The notes beneath the pieces were generated by a model that did not search any database, was not told the DNA's origin, and saw nothing but the letters and a program-made list of their open reading frames with translations. Of a stretch of DNA of 64,000 nt, positions 21,408 to 32,545 are shown piece by piece. Position numbers and translations under genes: made by a program. Numbering within the stretch: position 1 is the stretch's first letter; the number at the start of each line of letters is the position of its first letter. Origin of the DNA: Mesostigma viride (taxonomy: Eukaryota; Streptophyta; Mesostigmatophyceae; Mesostigmatales; Mesostigmataceae); the NCBI GenBank assembly GCA_009746045.1, contig RPFO01001567.1:1-64000 (forward strand), read 5' to 3'.

Positions 21408-21425
21408 GGCTTCGTCAGCGAGTTG

Positions 21426-21510
21426 GAACTAACCTGGTTATGCTTCCATGCAAGCAGGCCCCGGCCATTCATGTTTCTTGCATGCACTATGGACGCACAA
21501 GCAGAAGGAT
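21426..21510. repeat. LINE target-site duplication, right copy (85 bp)
   Basis: Identical to 16193-16277; next to the 5' end of the LINE. Confidence 0.95.
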
Positions 21511-22439
21511 AACTTGGGCCAGCAAACCAAGAAGCAATGCCTAGAGCTGGCCAGAAAACCACTTGTCTCGCTGTGTCTGTGCAGGGAAAAGCATCCCGTT
21601 ATCAAGCCCACCATGTTTAGAGACAATACCAAACGCTACTTCACTGGTTTCGTTGAAGCCTCAGCTAATAGCAATCAAATCTGGTCCAAAATCTGCGTGA
21701 CATAGTGGTATTCCCCAACCATCACCAGCGAACGCGTACAAGCACTAAAGCAACAAAACGACAAGCAAAAACAATCGATTACATGTCTACAACTAGTTTA
21801 TAAACGATAGGACGACTTGGTACTGTAATAATGTATAAACGCTAACATGTTAACACGTACCAGGTCGAAAACGCAGATTACCTGCTGTGCGGGAGCCATC
21901 ACTCCCACCTCACGGACATAGCCTCGAACCTTTCCGGGCCGTCATCGCTAATAAAACATGTCAAGAATAACGTAACAAGTCTATCCACGCGCAAATATAT
22001 GGACGTTTGCTGCCGAACAACAGGTAGCATACGCACTGTCACCGCCTGGCCGCTGACAGGATCTGCTGCACCGATTAGAACCTAGAGACATACTTGCGCA
22101 CATCCAGACGCTTCACGGCCAGAGATATAAACTTTATAACACTCAAGGATAATGACTACAAAATTTGAGTTCAAAATTCCAAGCCATGCTCTCGTACCAG
22201 TCATTTGCCTGCACCGCCATAGCCGCGGACGTCAATTATTTTCACTCACGTCGGTCCCGTTTGACCATGGTACCCCCCCAACTTTGATTGAGTATATCTC
22301 CCTGGCCAGTTGTCCAAAGTACGGTCTGAATAGGGCTACGGAAAGCTGACGTCTAGATCTTTCAATCCCGCCAGGTTGCACCATCAAATTATTTTTGGCG
22401 CGGCGCCTGCAAGTCGCACAAACTCAGTCCGTTAGAGTG
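21511..22439. other. Non-coding spacer, no gene seen
   Basis: AT-richer sequence without a convincing ORF, repeat or RNA. Its right end (near 22425) carries CAGTCCGTT, which pairs with AACGGACT at 30927-30934 on the other side of element B. Confidence 0.5.
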
Positions 22440-22444
22440 GTAGG

Positions 22445-23090
22445 AGTTAGCGAGCAGCCAGAACGGTGAGTTCCTGGTCTCTCACACACACAACGGGATG
22501 AGCCAAAGTTGCAAGGCAGCAACCTTTTAACCCGTGCACCAAGCCACGACCACGGTGAGCGGTTCCACGTCCAATGTGGGAGCCTCGGTTCGTGCTTGCC
22601 AAGATAGCTGGTCATCCCCCATGACCAAGCTATATCCTTTGCGTTGTTCCTCGTTCCCATCGGCGTGACGAGGCACGTGCAGGCAGGCAAGCAAATCCTC
22701 AACGTCCACTGGCATCAGTGCAGAGCCAGGACGAACTGGATTTGCCTAGACTCTGCAACCTAGGAAGTACAGGACCTGTCACAAGCCTGCAAGGCCTAGT
22801 ATCCTTGCAGACCTGTGCCAGTCCTGTAGTCCACCAGTCACAGGCTGCTGCTCCTCTGGTCTACGTGGACCACAGTCACGTGATAGTCAGGCTAAGCCTG
22901 TGCAGGCACGGCCTGCCACGTGTCCTGTCCACTATACCAGAGGACTGTACCCTAGTCGGCCACGGACGGCTAGGACTTCGGGACCTCATATCTTTCTCGT
23001 CCCTTGTCTGTTTCAGGCGGTCAGCACGGCGTTGGAAAGGTCTTTCCAAACTGCATCCACTTAGCATATTGGTTGCCCAAAATGCTAACT
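22445..23090 (-). repeat. 3' LTR of element B
   Basis: 646 bp, a near-identical copy of 30254-30900. The sense-upstream purine tract is at plus 23091-23103. Confidence 0.95.
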
Positions 23091-24101
23091 CCAACCCTTT
23101 CTTCTTTTGGAGCTGGACCAGCTTGAAACAAACCTAACCTTGCTTGTGCCCACTCAGCCACAGACCGCTTGGTCCCTTGAGGTTGATCAGACCTTTGAGG
23201 GCCCAGGTTCCTGCCTCCTTTGGGTAACAACATATCTGCCCTTGGACCAGGCTAGGTGTACTGGCCAGTGAATCAGAGGTCACCCCAGGTTATCCCCTGA
23301 CCCCTTGGTCAGCTCCCAACCTTTCCTTGGGAACTTGGTGCTAGATTAAAGTCAAGGCACATTACCTAGTCCAATGGCTGGGATTACAGGATGCCAAGAA
23401 CGTACTATTGTGAGTTCCTGATCTTTCACAGTTATCACAGGCGCCCGTTCTTATGGCGCCCGCCTTGGCCAGCCTTTCCCTTTTATGCTCAAAGAGACTC
23501 AGGTAGCACCTATACAAATACTGCCTTATTGGGGAGCCCATGTCTTCACTGGGTGTTAAGCCCAGGAATCACTCATGCCAGGCTGTGGCTCTGCTGGGGA
23601 ATTGAACCCCACCCCAACCTCCAGGTTTATAGGTGACCTGGAACTTTACACAAGAGAAACATTACAACCATGAGAACAACATGAGAATGACATGACATGA
23701 TTATGTTTTATTCAAGCATTATATAACCCAGAATGTGGCCCCCTGGCAACCATGTTCCACATGGTCACACAACCAGGTTCTTTATTAGCAACAGGTTGGA
23801 AACAAGCACTAGAAAACATATGTACAGCAACCTGTAAGAACCAACATTCGGGTTGCCCTTGCATGGCCTAACTGTTTGAGGCCAAAGGCGTCGACTTAAG
23901 TCCTGGCGACTCTTCTGAACCCCATGGGGAGGGCCAGGCATGATTCTCAGCTGGTAGGAGTGACATTCCACACCAACTCCTGTCCAGGAGGGTGTACCTA
24001 ACCCTGAAGGACCGGCTGTCAACCAGTAAGCACCAGTCACCACTTGGTACTTTGGTCAAGCAGCCCACTGGGGGCACCCAAGCTGAAGCAAGGCCTGGTC
24101 T
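23091..24101 (-). other. 3' untranslated region of element B
   Basis: Same landmarks as in A: inverted repeat ACAGGTTG/CAACCTGT (23791-23798 and 23828-23835), T-arm (23595-23611, sense TGGGGTTCAATTCCCCA), leader-complementary ten bases (23401-23410), a second purine tract (23315-23332), and the main purine tract next to the LTR. Confidence 0.75.
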
Positions 24102-27100
24102 CTATGGCCGCCCGTGTAAGGGGTCCATGAGCCCACGGAGCAGGGGGTACTGCCTCTCCGCCTTCTCCTCCAGCTTGGTGAGGGCATCTGCAGGGTTGTC
24201 CACACCAGGCACATGTTCAATGTGAGCTAGGTAGGACATCTCCTTGAGCAACAAGTAGTCAAGGTCCCTGCTCCTGGCCAGCTGCCTGTGCACAAATTGC
24301 ACCATGCCCATGCTATCAGTCCTCACCAGTGTGTGCAGCTGCAACCTACAGGAAGCCACTTGACATAGCTGGTAGAAGAGCTCCCTCAAGTAAAGAGCAG
24401 TATGCAGCCCTTCACAGATTGCCCTGCACTCAGCAATATCACTGCTGGGTGTAACCCTGTTCTGCAACCGACTGTACCAGGTAACAAGTGAGGTGTGATC
24501 TTGCTCCAGGGTAACTAATGCTGCTGCCCTGCCCCTGACCTCTGTGACCTTCCTATTATCCATAGAACTGTCCACATAGAGAACCATGTCAAGGGGCTTG
24601 TACAAATCCACAGGACCCAGTATGAGAGGGGGAGACATCATGACAGCCTGCACCACACTCTCAGCACCCACCTCAACCAGCTGGGAATCAGTAAGTCGAC
24701 TCAGAACCAGCAAGTCAGGGGCACATATACTTGCAAGCCATGCCAGCATGCCCCTGATGGTAGCACACCTAGCCTGCGTGATGGGCTCCTGCAATGCATC
24801 TACAATCTGCTGTGGGTAGTCCTTACCACCCTCCATCCTGATGAACCACGAGCCCTTGGCTTGGAACAACGTAGCCTGCATGCCACAGAAGACCATAGGC
24901 TCATTCTCCACCATGTGCTGTATCTTACCCAGCTCAAACCGCTTCTGGATCTTAGCCAAGACAGCCTCAACCCAGTCTGGTGGACCTATGAGATGCAGGT
25001 CATCACCATGCAGTGAGGCAAAGACAGGAAGGCCATTGTAGGACCCTTGGAACAAACAGGGATCCACTGGAGACACAGAACCCACAAGTATTCTTCAAGA
25101 ATTTCTCTAGGCTCTTTCTCCAGATAATGGGACTGGACCTGAGACCTTCCAACCCTTTCAGAATTCTCAGGTACCTGGCCTTTATCTCTGCTCTCCATAC
25201 AGCAGGTACAGTCACAAAGAAAGGAGGGATATCTCTCCAAGTCTGCCTAGCCTGATCTTGGTCACCCTTGAGAAAAGCCCTCTTGAAATCAATCAGCACA
25301 GAGCTATAGGGCACACCCTTAACCAGAAAAGACAGAAATATACACAGCAGAATCCTCCACGTGTCATGCAGCATCCCTGGAGTATAGAGCTCCTCATCTA
25401 ACAACTGGCCAGTGCCATGATACTCGGTTACAACTGGTCTGACATGTGGCACCTGGACACCATCAACCTCCTTGAGCTTGAGGACAAACATCAATCTGAG
25501 CAGCTGGTGAACTTCTGGCAGCTCATCCACAGGTTCTGCACAGTTGGAAACTATCCACTCATGCCCAGAAGCAACAAAGCCAAGAGTCCATGCCTTAGCC
25601 ATCTTGGGGCTCTGCATCATCTCGACTAGCTGGCGCCAGGGAATAGGACTGTGAGCAGCTATCTGGTACCTGTTTACCCCTAACTGCCTTGGATCAAAGG
25701 TGGTTGGGATTATCAACAAGTCCTCAGCTATGGGCTCCTGACCTGAGGACCCTCAGCTGGCTGACTCCTAACAGCCTTCACCGCCACTGCAAGACCCTGG
25801 GAATAGTGATATCTTTCAAGGGGGAGGCTGCCCCTGCCTTCTAGTGCCAACTCATCAGAGGTCAAAGTAACCCCTGGCATGCACAAGAAGTTCTGTCCCA
25901 GAATGGCAGGCCCCTTATAGCCCTCTACCACACAGAACGTGGTGGGCACCCCTAAGATAGGCACACTCACTTCCCCAAGGATCTTCATGGACACCTTTCC
26001 TGAGAAATCAGACACAGCAAGGCAACTGGGATGGGACATCTGTAAGCCTACAGCATCCTCTTCCCTGATGACAGACACCTGTGAGTTGGTATCTACCTCC
26101 ATTGTAGCTGCCCAGCACGACCCCCACCCCGTGAGCTTGGATACCTTGGGATCATGTTTGCTGCGCATGAGTGCTCGGATGACGTCCGCCATGAGAGGCC
26201 CCCGGGCCTTAGGTGGCTGCCCCGTCCCCTCTGGCCTTGTGACAGTTGCTTCAGCAGCCTCCTCCTGCTCGTCATCTTCCAGCAGGGACAGACCATCATC
26301 CACCACCAGAGGATTGTTAGCTGCTGCTGCCTGGCTCTGGCCTGGCTCCTCAACCCAGCTGGGAGGGCCTGGCCCGTCTGCAGGCCAGATTGCATGTGGC
26401 CTTCTTTCCTTGACATGAGCCCAGGACAACCTGTACACGTGCCTTGGATCCTTTTCCAAAGCCACCAGGCAAGATCTGTTAGCTTCTTCCACACGAGTGA
26501 CAACCCCATCCTGCCACTTCCCCCGCTTGCCTGGAATAGATGGTTCCTTCCACATCCTGACCTTCAGCCCCACCTGAGGCCTCAGCACATTCCAGTTCTT
26601 GTCCTTACGTCTCAGCTGGGCAAATAACCTATCTGCCTTCCTAAGACTGGCCTGCACCACGTTCTCAGGCAAAGCTATACTGCAGGGCCAGGGGAGAGAC
26701 AGCCACACCATCAAAGTAATAGTTAACCCTGTGGTTCAGCTGCTCTTCTATCCCCTTACACCAGGCTGCCCTCTCTAAGGCAGATGCCACAAGTGGCACT
26801 GACTCTGCTGCTAGCACCACTGTCTTCACTTCACGTATGGATCTCTCTACAGCCCCTTGCTGCCCATGACTCTCCCTGGGGACTACTACCAGCTTACAAG
26901 GCAGCTGGTCCTGATGCTTGAGCAAACAGTCAAACTGCAAGTCTGCCTGCACACTCTTGCACACCCCAAAGCCTGGGATCAGGGCCTTCATACCCAACAA
27001 CAAGTGGTGCTCCTGCATACCAGGCAGAACGTCTATCAGCCTGTATCTGCTGAACCTGTCCACCCCACCAATATATACAAGCCCCTGATATGCTGGATAT

Positions 27101-27668
27101 CCATCTGGATGTCGCCACGCTCCCTAGCAGGCTCCCTAGCATGGGACTGAGGTGGGTGAACAGCATTCTCCTGGCAACCACAGTTCTCAGCAGCAGCCTG
27201 GCATGCCTCCCACAAAGGCTCCCTACCTAGCTTCCAAGCAAACATTGCTGCCTGCCCAGAATGCCCAAACATATGATGCAATCTATGGCCAGCCTCAGCA
27301 TAGCTCAGCACTCTGTCAGTACTGACCTGGCGAGACGTCTGAACCGTGTGTGGGGACACATGATCCACTCCTGAGGTTCCAGGGCTTCCCTGCAGGCCAT
27401 CCTGACGCCCCAAGCCAGGTCCTGCACCCTGGACCGCTCCAGGCCCTTCCAGCAAGGTCCCTTGGCCCTCCAGGCCAGCACCTGCTGGAGACCCACCACC
27501 TGCATGAGGCATAGGGAATTCAGCTGCAGCATTGTTATTGCAATCCAGTGGAAGAACAACATCTTTACACCCTTGGTGCTGCACAAGGGGCACACCCCCA
27601 TCCTTATGTACATCCAACACACCTTCCCCAAGGGGTGATTGACTATTTACAGGGGATGATGTAGCTAG
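24102..27668 (-). pseudogene. pol: pol of element B, four frameshifts
   Basis: Runs in gag frame after UGA at 27671-27669, with no ATG at the junction. The integrase contains LHHMFGHS, CGCQENA, MDIQHIRG, VDRFSRY (frame break at the C run 27061-27064), QADLQFDC and GAVERSIREVK. A shift near 26670 precedes the C-terminal integrase region (GKRGKWQDGVVT). The protease-like EVDTNSQVSV and AILGQNFL follow. A shift near 25735 precedes the RT (DFKRAFLKGD, LHGDDLHLIG, shift near 25080). The RNase H (YVDSSMD, SSDIAECRA, TDSMGMVQF, NPADALTKL) is complete to the stop at 24102. It is the best copy for reading the RNase H end. Confidence 0.88.
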
Positions 27669-28627
27669 TCACTGCTGCCCAGACTGGCCCCCTGCCCCAG
27701 CAGGCTTGGCCTTCCTGTCAGGACACTCACGACGCCAGTGACCTTCCTTGCCACACACAAAGCATGCTCCACCCTTCTTCCCAGACCCAGCCCCACCCTT
27801 GCCAGGCTTCCCTGGCCTCCCTGAGACTGTCCACCCTGCTTGCCCTGGTTGCCTTGAGCTTGGCCCTTGCCTTGCCCTTGGCCACCCTTACCCTGCTGAC
27901 CACCAGCTTGCTGGCTCCCAACCCCTCCTTGGGAACCTGCACCCTTGCCACCCTGAGCCCCCTGCCTCTGGCGCCTGAAGCGCTTACGCTTGTTGGGCCT
28001 TGCCCCATCACGGGCTGGGTACCCGGGGACATCACCTTGGCCCTGCACAGCGGAGGTGGCATTGCTGCCATGGGACTGGATAGCTTTGCAGGCAGGATCT
28101 GGCTTCCTTATGCTGAGGATTACAAGCTCCAGAGCACGCAAGGAGCCATCAGTCTGGTTAAGAAACATGCGGGCACTGTTCCTCCCATCCACACTCAAAC
28201 CCATACGGTCCAGGAAATAGTCTGCCAAGGCCCTATCTGTGACCAGGAAGCCATACTTGGCCCCCTTGTCCCTGATACGGTTGAGCCTAGCCCATTCCTC
28301 TGCCACAGGACCCACTATCTCAAAGGTGTCATACTGATGTTTATAGTAGTTGGTGAGGTTGAGAACCTTGTCAGAGAACTCCTCCCTCAACCCATCCAGG
28401 AACTGTGCCCAGGTTAGCTTATCCTTGACACCAGTCCTAGCCTTTTCCCTGACACGCTCTGACGAGTCCCTGTTGCACGTGGACGAGTGAAACACTTGCA
28501 CTAGGTTGACAGTGGGGTCCACGGAGAGCACAACCAGCTCCATGTCCTCTAGCCACTTGTCTAGAGCTTCCTGTGCTAGTGGTGGGTTAAGAGGCTTTTG
28601 TCCATTCATAAGAGTGACTGCACTCAT
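27669..28627 (-). pseudogene. gag: gag of element B, frameshift before the zinc knuckle
   Basis: Starts at ATG 28627-28625 (MSAV), overlapping the ORF2 stop as ATGA. The capsid-like block and Gly/Gln linker are open. A single-base shift near 27800-27830 moves the knuckle CFVCGKEGHWRREC into the next frame. That frame ends at UGA 27671-27669, followed by CUAG, and continues into pol. UGA-CUA-G is the best-known efficient readthrough context. Confidence 0.82.
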
Positions 28628-29021
28628 GTGAGGTCTCGACCCTGGCAGCGCTTCACCGGCTCCACCACAGTGGGTGTCACAGCAACAACGCCACTTGGGC
28701 CAGCAAGCACAGGGGAGAGCACATCCACGTGAGGCCTCTTACCATTGCCGTCAGCGGAGGTGTCCCTCTTACGCTTCTCCACGGCAGGTTGCCCATTCGC
28801 CACCGTTATTGCATCAGATGCCCTAGCGCCCGCGCCTTGCGCGCCTCCTCCACCGAGTCTTCGTGCCGTCTCTTGCTGCCTGGTCTCTTTCCCCCATCGC
28901 CGTCGCTGGCTGGGATCGCCTCCCCCACCAGCTGCTCCTTGTCTTGCCGAGGCTCCTGGCTTGCCCCAGCCGGTGCCTCCATCTCGCCCTTGTCGCCGTC
29001 TCCCGGTTTGCCACGAGGCAT
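28624..29021 (-). pseudogene. ORF2 of element B, one frameshift
   Basis: Starts at ATG 29021-29019 (MPRGK), 52 bases after the ORF1 stop, and ends in TGA 28626-28624, which overlaps the gag ATG. A shift near 28835 splits it. It is Lys/Glu/Gly rich with a GEAIP block shared with A. No domain recognised. Confidence 0.55.
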
Positions 29022-29073
29022 TATATACAGTGGGATGGCAAAACAAAACAGGCGATAGACAAGGAAAACAGGC

Positions 29074-30222
29074 TCAAGCGCTGGTGCTGCCTGAAGAAGC
29101 CGCTGGCTGCTCTCCAGCTACTGCCTCCTCCTCACGCTCCTGCGCTGTGCGTGCCACCGGTGTCCCCACGCGTGGAACTGAGCGGACCTCCTCCGCGTTG
29201 TAAGGACCTAGCACACGGCTCACCGGCCTCCCGGCTGCTGTCTGCTCTACCGGCAGTCTAGGCGCACTGCCACGGCGATACCACTGAAGATTTCTGACCC
29301 ACCGACTACCACCACCCCGTCGGTCGTTCCGCGACCCCCGACCAATCTCACCAAAATCGTGTTCCGGCTCAAAGGGTATGTTTAACTCTGCTGTACGCCG
29401 AGCTGAGTAGCCCTCGTTTGTGCCGTCACCTTCGTCAATCTGTTGTGACGACCGGGCTATGATGCCCGTTGGTCGATCCACGAACTGATCGTGGAACTCC
29501 TCGTCGGAGACGTCCCGACCGGTGATGACTGTCACCGTCGGCCCAGTCGCCCCTGGCCTGCTCTGCAACCTCGGAGTGTCCAAGGTCGACCAAATGCCCG
29601 GTGGACGCGTAGTGATCACCCAGTGATCGGCGTGACCACGCTCCTCTTGGATCAGAATGTTGACCAGGTGCTCACACGTTTGAGCCACCACCTCGGCCGA
29701 ATCCCACGGGCTATCGGCCTCGCGCGTCTGCGCGTCCCGTATGATGTGTGACGCGTCGGTCCCCTCCCCCAGCGAGCTTGTCGCCACCCAGTGATTATAC
29801 AATGTGGTTCCACCTAAACAGATGGCCACCAGTTGGCCCAGCGTCTCGCGCGCTAAGTCAAGCGCCTGGATGGTTACGTGCCCGCCCTGGTACGCAACTT
29901 CTAAACTGTAGATCAATGAAGCAATTTCGTCGCGAATAGCGACGAGGCGCTCCGTGCAGACCCGCCCTGTTTCCCCTGGCGACGTCGTCGCCCGAATCCT
30001 CATCACCACAGGGTCATTTGCCGACGGCCCTGCTGCGTTACCGAACACAGCGACCCAACCGCCTTCCGCAAGGCCCCTCGCAACGTAGGCCGCTTGCACA
30101 AATGTAGAAGCGTTGGACTGGTGATTATAGGGGTAGAATGCGTTTTCGCGCGCCGGCAACTCTGGAGCTGCTTCGCGCCTGGGAGATGACTCAGGTGTCT
30201 CAACCCGAGCCTCGGCCGACAT
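29074..30222 (-). CDS. ORF1 of element B, intact unrecognised protein
   Basis: 382 codons from ATG 30222-30220, chosen because the equivalent ATG (MS..) opens ORF1 in A and C; it lies 31 bases downstream of the 5' LTR. This is the only uninterrupted ORF1 of the family here. It has a Ser/Glu/Arg-rich N-terminus, then a compact domain (NASTFVQAAYVARGLAEGGW; VEVAYQGGHVTIQALDLARE; LYNHWVATSSLGEG; ADHWVITTRPPGIWSTLD) and a polar tail. There are no Cys/His clusters, transmembrane segments or known catalytic motif. Conservation in frame and position across three elements indicates a real protein. It could be an extra structural protein or a regulator, but neither is shown. Confidence 0.75.
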   Translation of the reverse strand: MSAEARVETPESSPRREAAPELPARENAFYPYNHQSNASTFVQAAYVARGLAEGGWVAVFGNAAGPSANDPVVMRIRATTSPGETGRVCTERLVAIRDEIASLIYSLEVAYQGGHVTIQALDLARETLGQLVAICLGGTTLYNHWVATSSLGEGTDASHIIRDAQTREADSPWDSAEVVAQTCEHLVNILIQEERGHADHWVITTRPPGIWSTLDTPRLQSRPGATGPTVTVITGRDVSDEEFHDQFVDRPTGIIARSSQQIDEGDGTNEGYSARRTAELNIPFEPEHDFGEIGRGSRNDRRGGGSRWVRNLQWYRRGSAPRLPVEQTAAGRPVSRVLGPYNAEEVRSVPRVGTPVARTAQEREEEAVAGEQPAASSGSTSA

Positions 30223-30243
30223 GAAACCTTGCAAACAGAAATG

Positions 30244-30253
30244 CAATAGTACG
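30244..30253 (-). promoter_or_regulatory. Leader motif at the primer-binding position of element B
   Basis: Sense CGTACTATTG directly abuts the 5' LTR. Exact complement of 23401-23410 in the 3' UTR. It differs from A at one base, with the matching change in the 3' UTR. Confidence 0.6.
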
Positions 30254-30900
30254 AGTTAGCGAGCAGCCAGAACTGTGAGTTCCTGGTCTCTCACACACAC
30301 AACGGGATGAGCCAAAGTTGCAAGGCAGCAACCTTTTAACCCGTGCACCAAGCCACGACCACGGTGAGCGGTTCCACGTCCAATGTGGGAGCCTCGGTTC
30401 GTGCTTGCCAAGATAGCTGGTCATCCCCCATGACCAAGCTATATCCTTTGCGTTGTTCCTCGTTCCCATCGGCGTGACGAGGCACGTGCAGGCAGGCAAG
30501 CAAATCCTCAACGTCCACTGGCATCAGTGCAGAGCCAGGACGAACTGGATTTGCCTAGACTCTGCAACCTAGGAAGTACAGGACCTGTCACAAGCCTGCA
30601 AGGCCTAGTATCCTTGCAGACCTGTGCCAGTCCCTGTAGTCCACCAGTCACAGGCTGCTGCTCCTCTGGTCTACGTGGACCACAGTCACGTGATAGTCAG
30701 GCTAAGCCTGTGCAGGCACGGCCTGCCACGTGTCCTGTCCACTATACCAGAGGACTGTACCCTAGTCGGCCACGGACGGCTAGGACTTCGGGACCTCATA
30801 TCTTTCTCGTCCCTTGTCTGTTTCAGGCGGTCAGCACGGCGTTGGAAAGGTCTTTCCAAACTGCATCCACTTAGCATATTGGTTGCCCAAAATGCTAACT
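30254..30900 (-). repeat. 5' LTR of element B
   Basis: 647 bp, differing from 22445-23090 by about one substitution and one inserted C. Confidence 0.95.
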
Positions 30901-30905
30901 GTAGG

Positions 30906-31082
30906 ACTTCGACTGGTACCACGAAAACGGACTCAGTACAAATGAAGGGTTAACGATATTCCAACCGGGCATATTTTCCCTTCTGGCACTTTCGTTTGGC
31001 CTTCTGGTATCAATTCCTTCCGGTAATATTCGGAAATACCCGTGTCACCACAGGGATTCGAACCCCCGACTTCCGAGGTCTT
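30906..31082. other. Short spacer with a tRNA-like T-arm (minus strand)
   Basis: On the minus strand, 31050-31080 reads GGAAGTCGGGGGTTCGAATCC, a B-box match with a partial T-stem. The MITE at 31083 cuts in where the anticodon side would be. It may be a tRNA gene fragment broken by the MITE. Confidence 0.45.
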
Positions 31083-31294
31083 AGTTATTATAAATAGTGA
31101 CGGAACCTTTTTGCCACTTGGCAATTAGGTCCGTCACTATTTATCCGGCAAAACCCACTCGCCGGTATCAATTCCGCGCCACGTTCACGTGAACTTAACG
31201 CGGAATAGATACCGGCGAGTGGGTTTCGCCGGATAAATAGTGACGGACCTAATTGCCAAGTGGCAAAAAGGTTCCGTCACAATTTATAATAACT
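31083..31294. mobile_element. 212-bp hairpin MITE, copy 2
   Basis: Same length and ends as 15249-15460, with the asymmetric centre reverse-complemented. Only a few substitutions separate the copies. Confidence 0.85.
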
Positions 31295-32540
31295 TTTGTG
31301 GCCGGTCTCCGGCCGGACACGTCACCTACTCTACTACAACCGTCTACGGAACGTACACGTGCACATTTAGGGCCCACTGAACGCGAGCAAATTTTCCAGT
31401 CCGGGCGACCAACTTGAGTGAAAATCTGTGAAAATCGTACGCTAGTTCCCGGCCAATCGGAGATTCTGGAGACATTTGCCCTTCCCATGGCGCTACGGAG
31501 ATGTGCGTCGGACGGAGGCCGTAAGCATTTGTAACCGTTGGGGTAACACAGCGGACACGTCTTGCACAGTGAATAACCTTAGTTCACTGTGCAATGTTCA
31601 GACGGAGGAGACAACTTCCACTCCGGGCGACCAACTTTAGTGTAAATTGTCCTACGGTATAACCGATCATCCTAACACTCATCCCACACCCACCCACCCT
31701 CTCCAACTGCCTGTGCTCCCAGCTACTCTGCCAGCCATTTACCAAGGCATCCACCTTTCAGCCAGCCATGCACCTGCCATTGAACCCACCCACGTCTAGG
31801 CATAGTCCCTTGAAGCGGCATCTAAAACCAAAGTAAGCCTCCCACCCAAGGTGGCTCCCTGAGCAACTTAACAACCAACCAACCGGCAATCAACCACTAG
31901 CTACACAACCACCTAACCACCTAACCACGGCTCAACAACCCGATCACTGAACCACCTAACCTCCCAACACCCAAACCAGCCAGGCATGCGCCGCACGGCC
32001 CACTTGCCCTCGCACGCCCGCAACATTGCACCGGCCCCCCGATACACGCCCCGCTCACCTAGCCAGCCACAGTGACACCCAGCCAGCCACCTGCCCAACT
32101 CACGCATGAAGGCAATCTTAGGGCTCCACGCATAGCCTCAGATTGCATCACTTGCATCGCCTGGGTAGTTTGCATGAGGCAGCTTCCACCTGGTTGTCAG
32201 CAACTGAAAAGGCTCTTTCTTCACAGTAATGAATGACAACAACGCTAGAAACGTTATCTTATCCCTCTTGAAAACAGTCATTAAATCAGAGGGGCCCACG
32301 CAAGACGCTATCCCATAATTATTGTGATAAATTAATGGATGAATTGATTAATTTTGCGCTCATGGTCCTCCCTGCCTTACCAATGAAATATAAATGCTTC
32401 CGTAACGCTCAATAAATGTCACAACTAAACCTAACGCACATGCAATGATATCAAGGAGACAACCAAGGAGCAATGATATACGCATACGTAAGTTACATGT
32501 ACGCATAACGCAATACGCCTTAGGATCAGGAGACGTCCGT
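31295..32540. other. Non-coding; GGCCGG hairpin, perfect palindrome, CCA-rich tract
   Basis: No gene seen. It starts with a TTTTGTGGCCGGTC block shared with 14322. It holds a perfect 12-bp inverted repeat TTGCACAGTGAA (31562-31573) with its partner at 31583-31594. From 31680 to 32110 it is rich in CCAACC/CCAGCC. From 32360 on it is AT-rich and leads into the tRNA-like target of element C. Confidence 0.5.
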
Positions 32541-32545
32541 CCTAT
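32529..32545. repeat. Left end of a tRNA-like repeat split by element C
   Basis: GGAGACGTCCGTCCTAT matches the start of the tRNA-like core of the 400-bp satellite. Its continuation is at 40927. The last five bases are the TSD. Confidence 0.8.

Larger units (their letters stand above)
16278..21425 (-). mobile_element. APE-type LINE retrotransposon with two ORFs
   Basis: About 5.15 kb on the minus strand with ORF1, a 60-base gap, ORF2, a ~100-base 3' UTR and a tail of TTAA/ATTA units (plus 16278-16302). It is flanked by an 85-bp perfect direct repeat. Only 18 bases precede the ORF1 ATG, so the 5' end may be truncated just in front of the ORF. One single-base frameshift breaks ORF2. The intact ORF1 and perfect TSD indicate a recent insertion. 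Confidence 0.92.
22445..30900 (-). mobile_element. Full-length LTR retrotransposon B (same family as A and C)
   Basis: TSD gtagg at 22440-22444 and 30901-30905. The LTRs are 22445-23090 and 30254-30900, with about two differences between them. ORF1 is intact; ORF2, gag and pol each carry one or more single-base shifts. The LTR ends are a perfect inverted repeat AGTTAGC...GCTAACT. Confidence 0.93.

Noticed and set aside
21448-21705. 85-codon plus-strand ORF starting in the LINE TSD
   Set aside because: No domain or composition support; it starts in the duplicated target and has no partner on the other side of the LINE.
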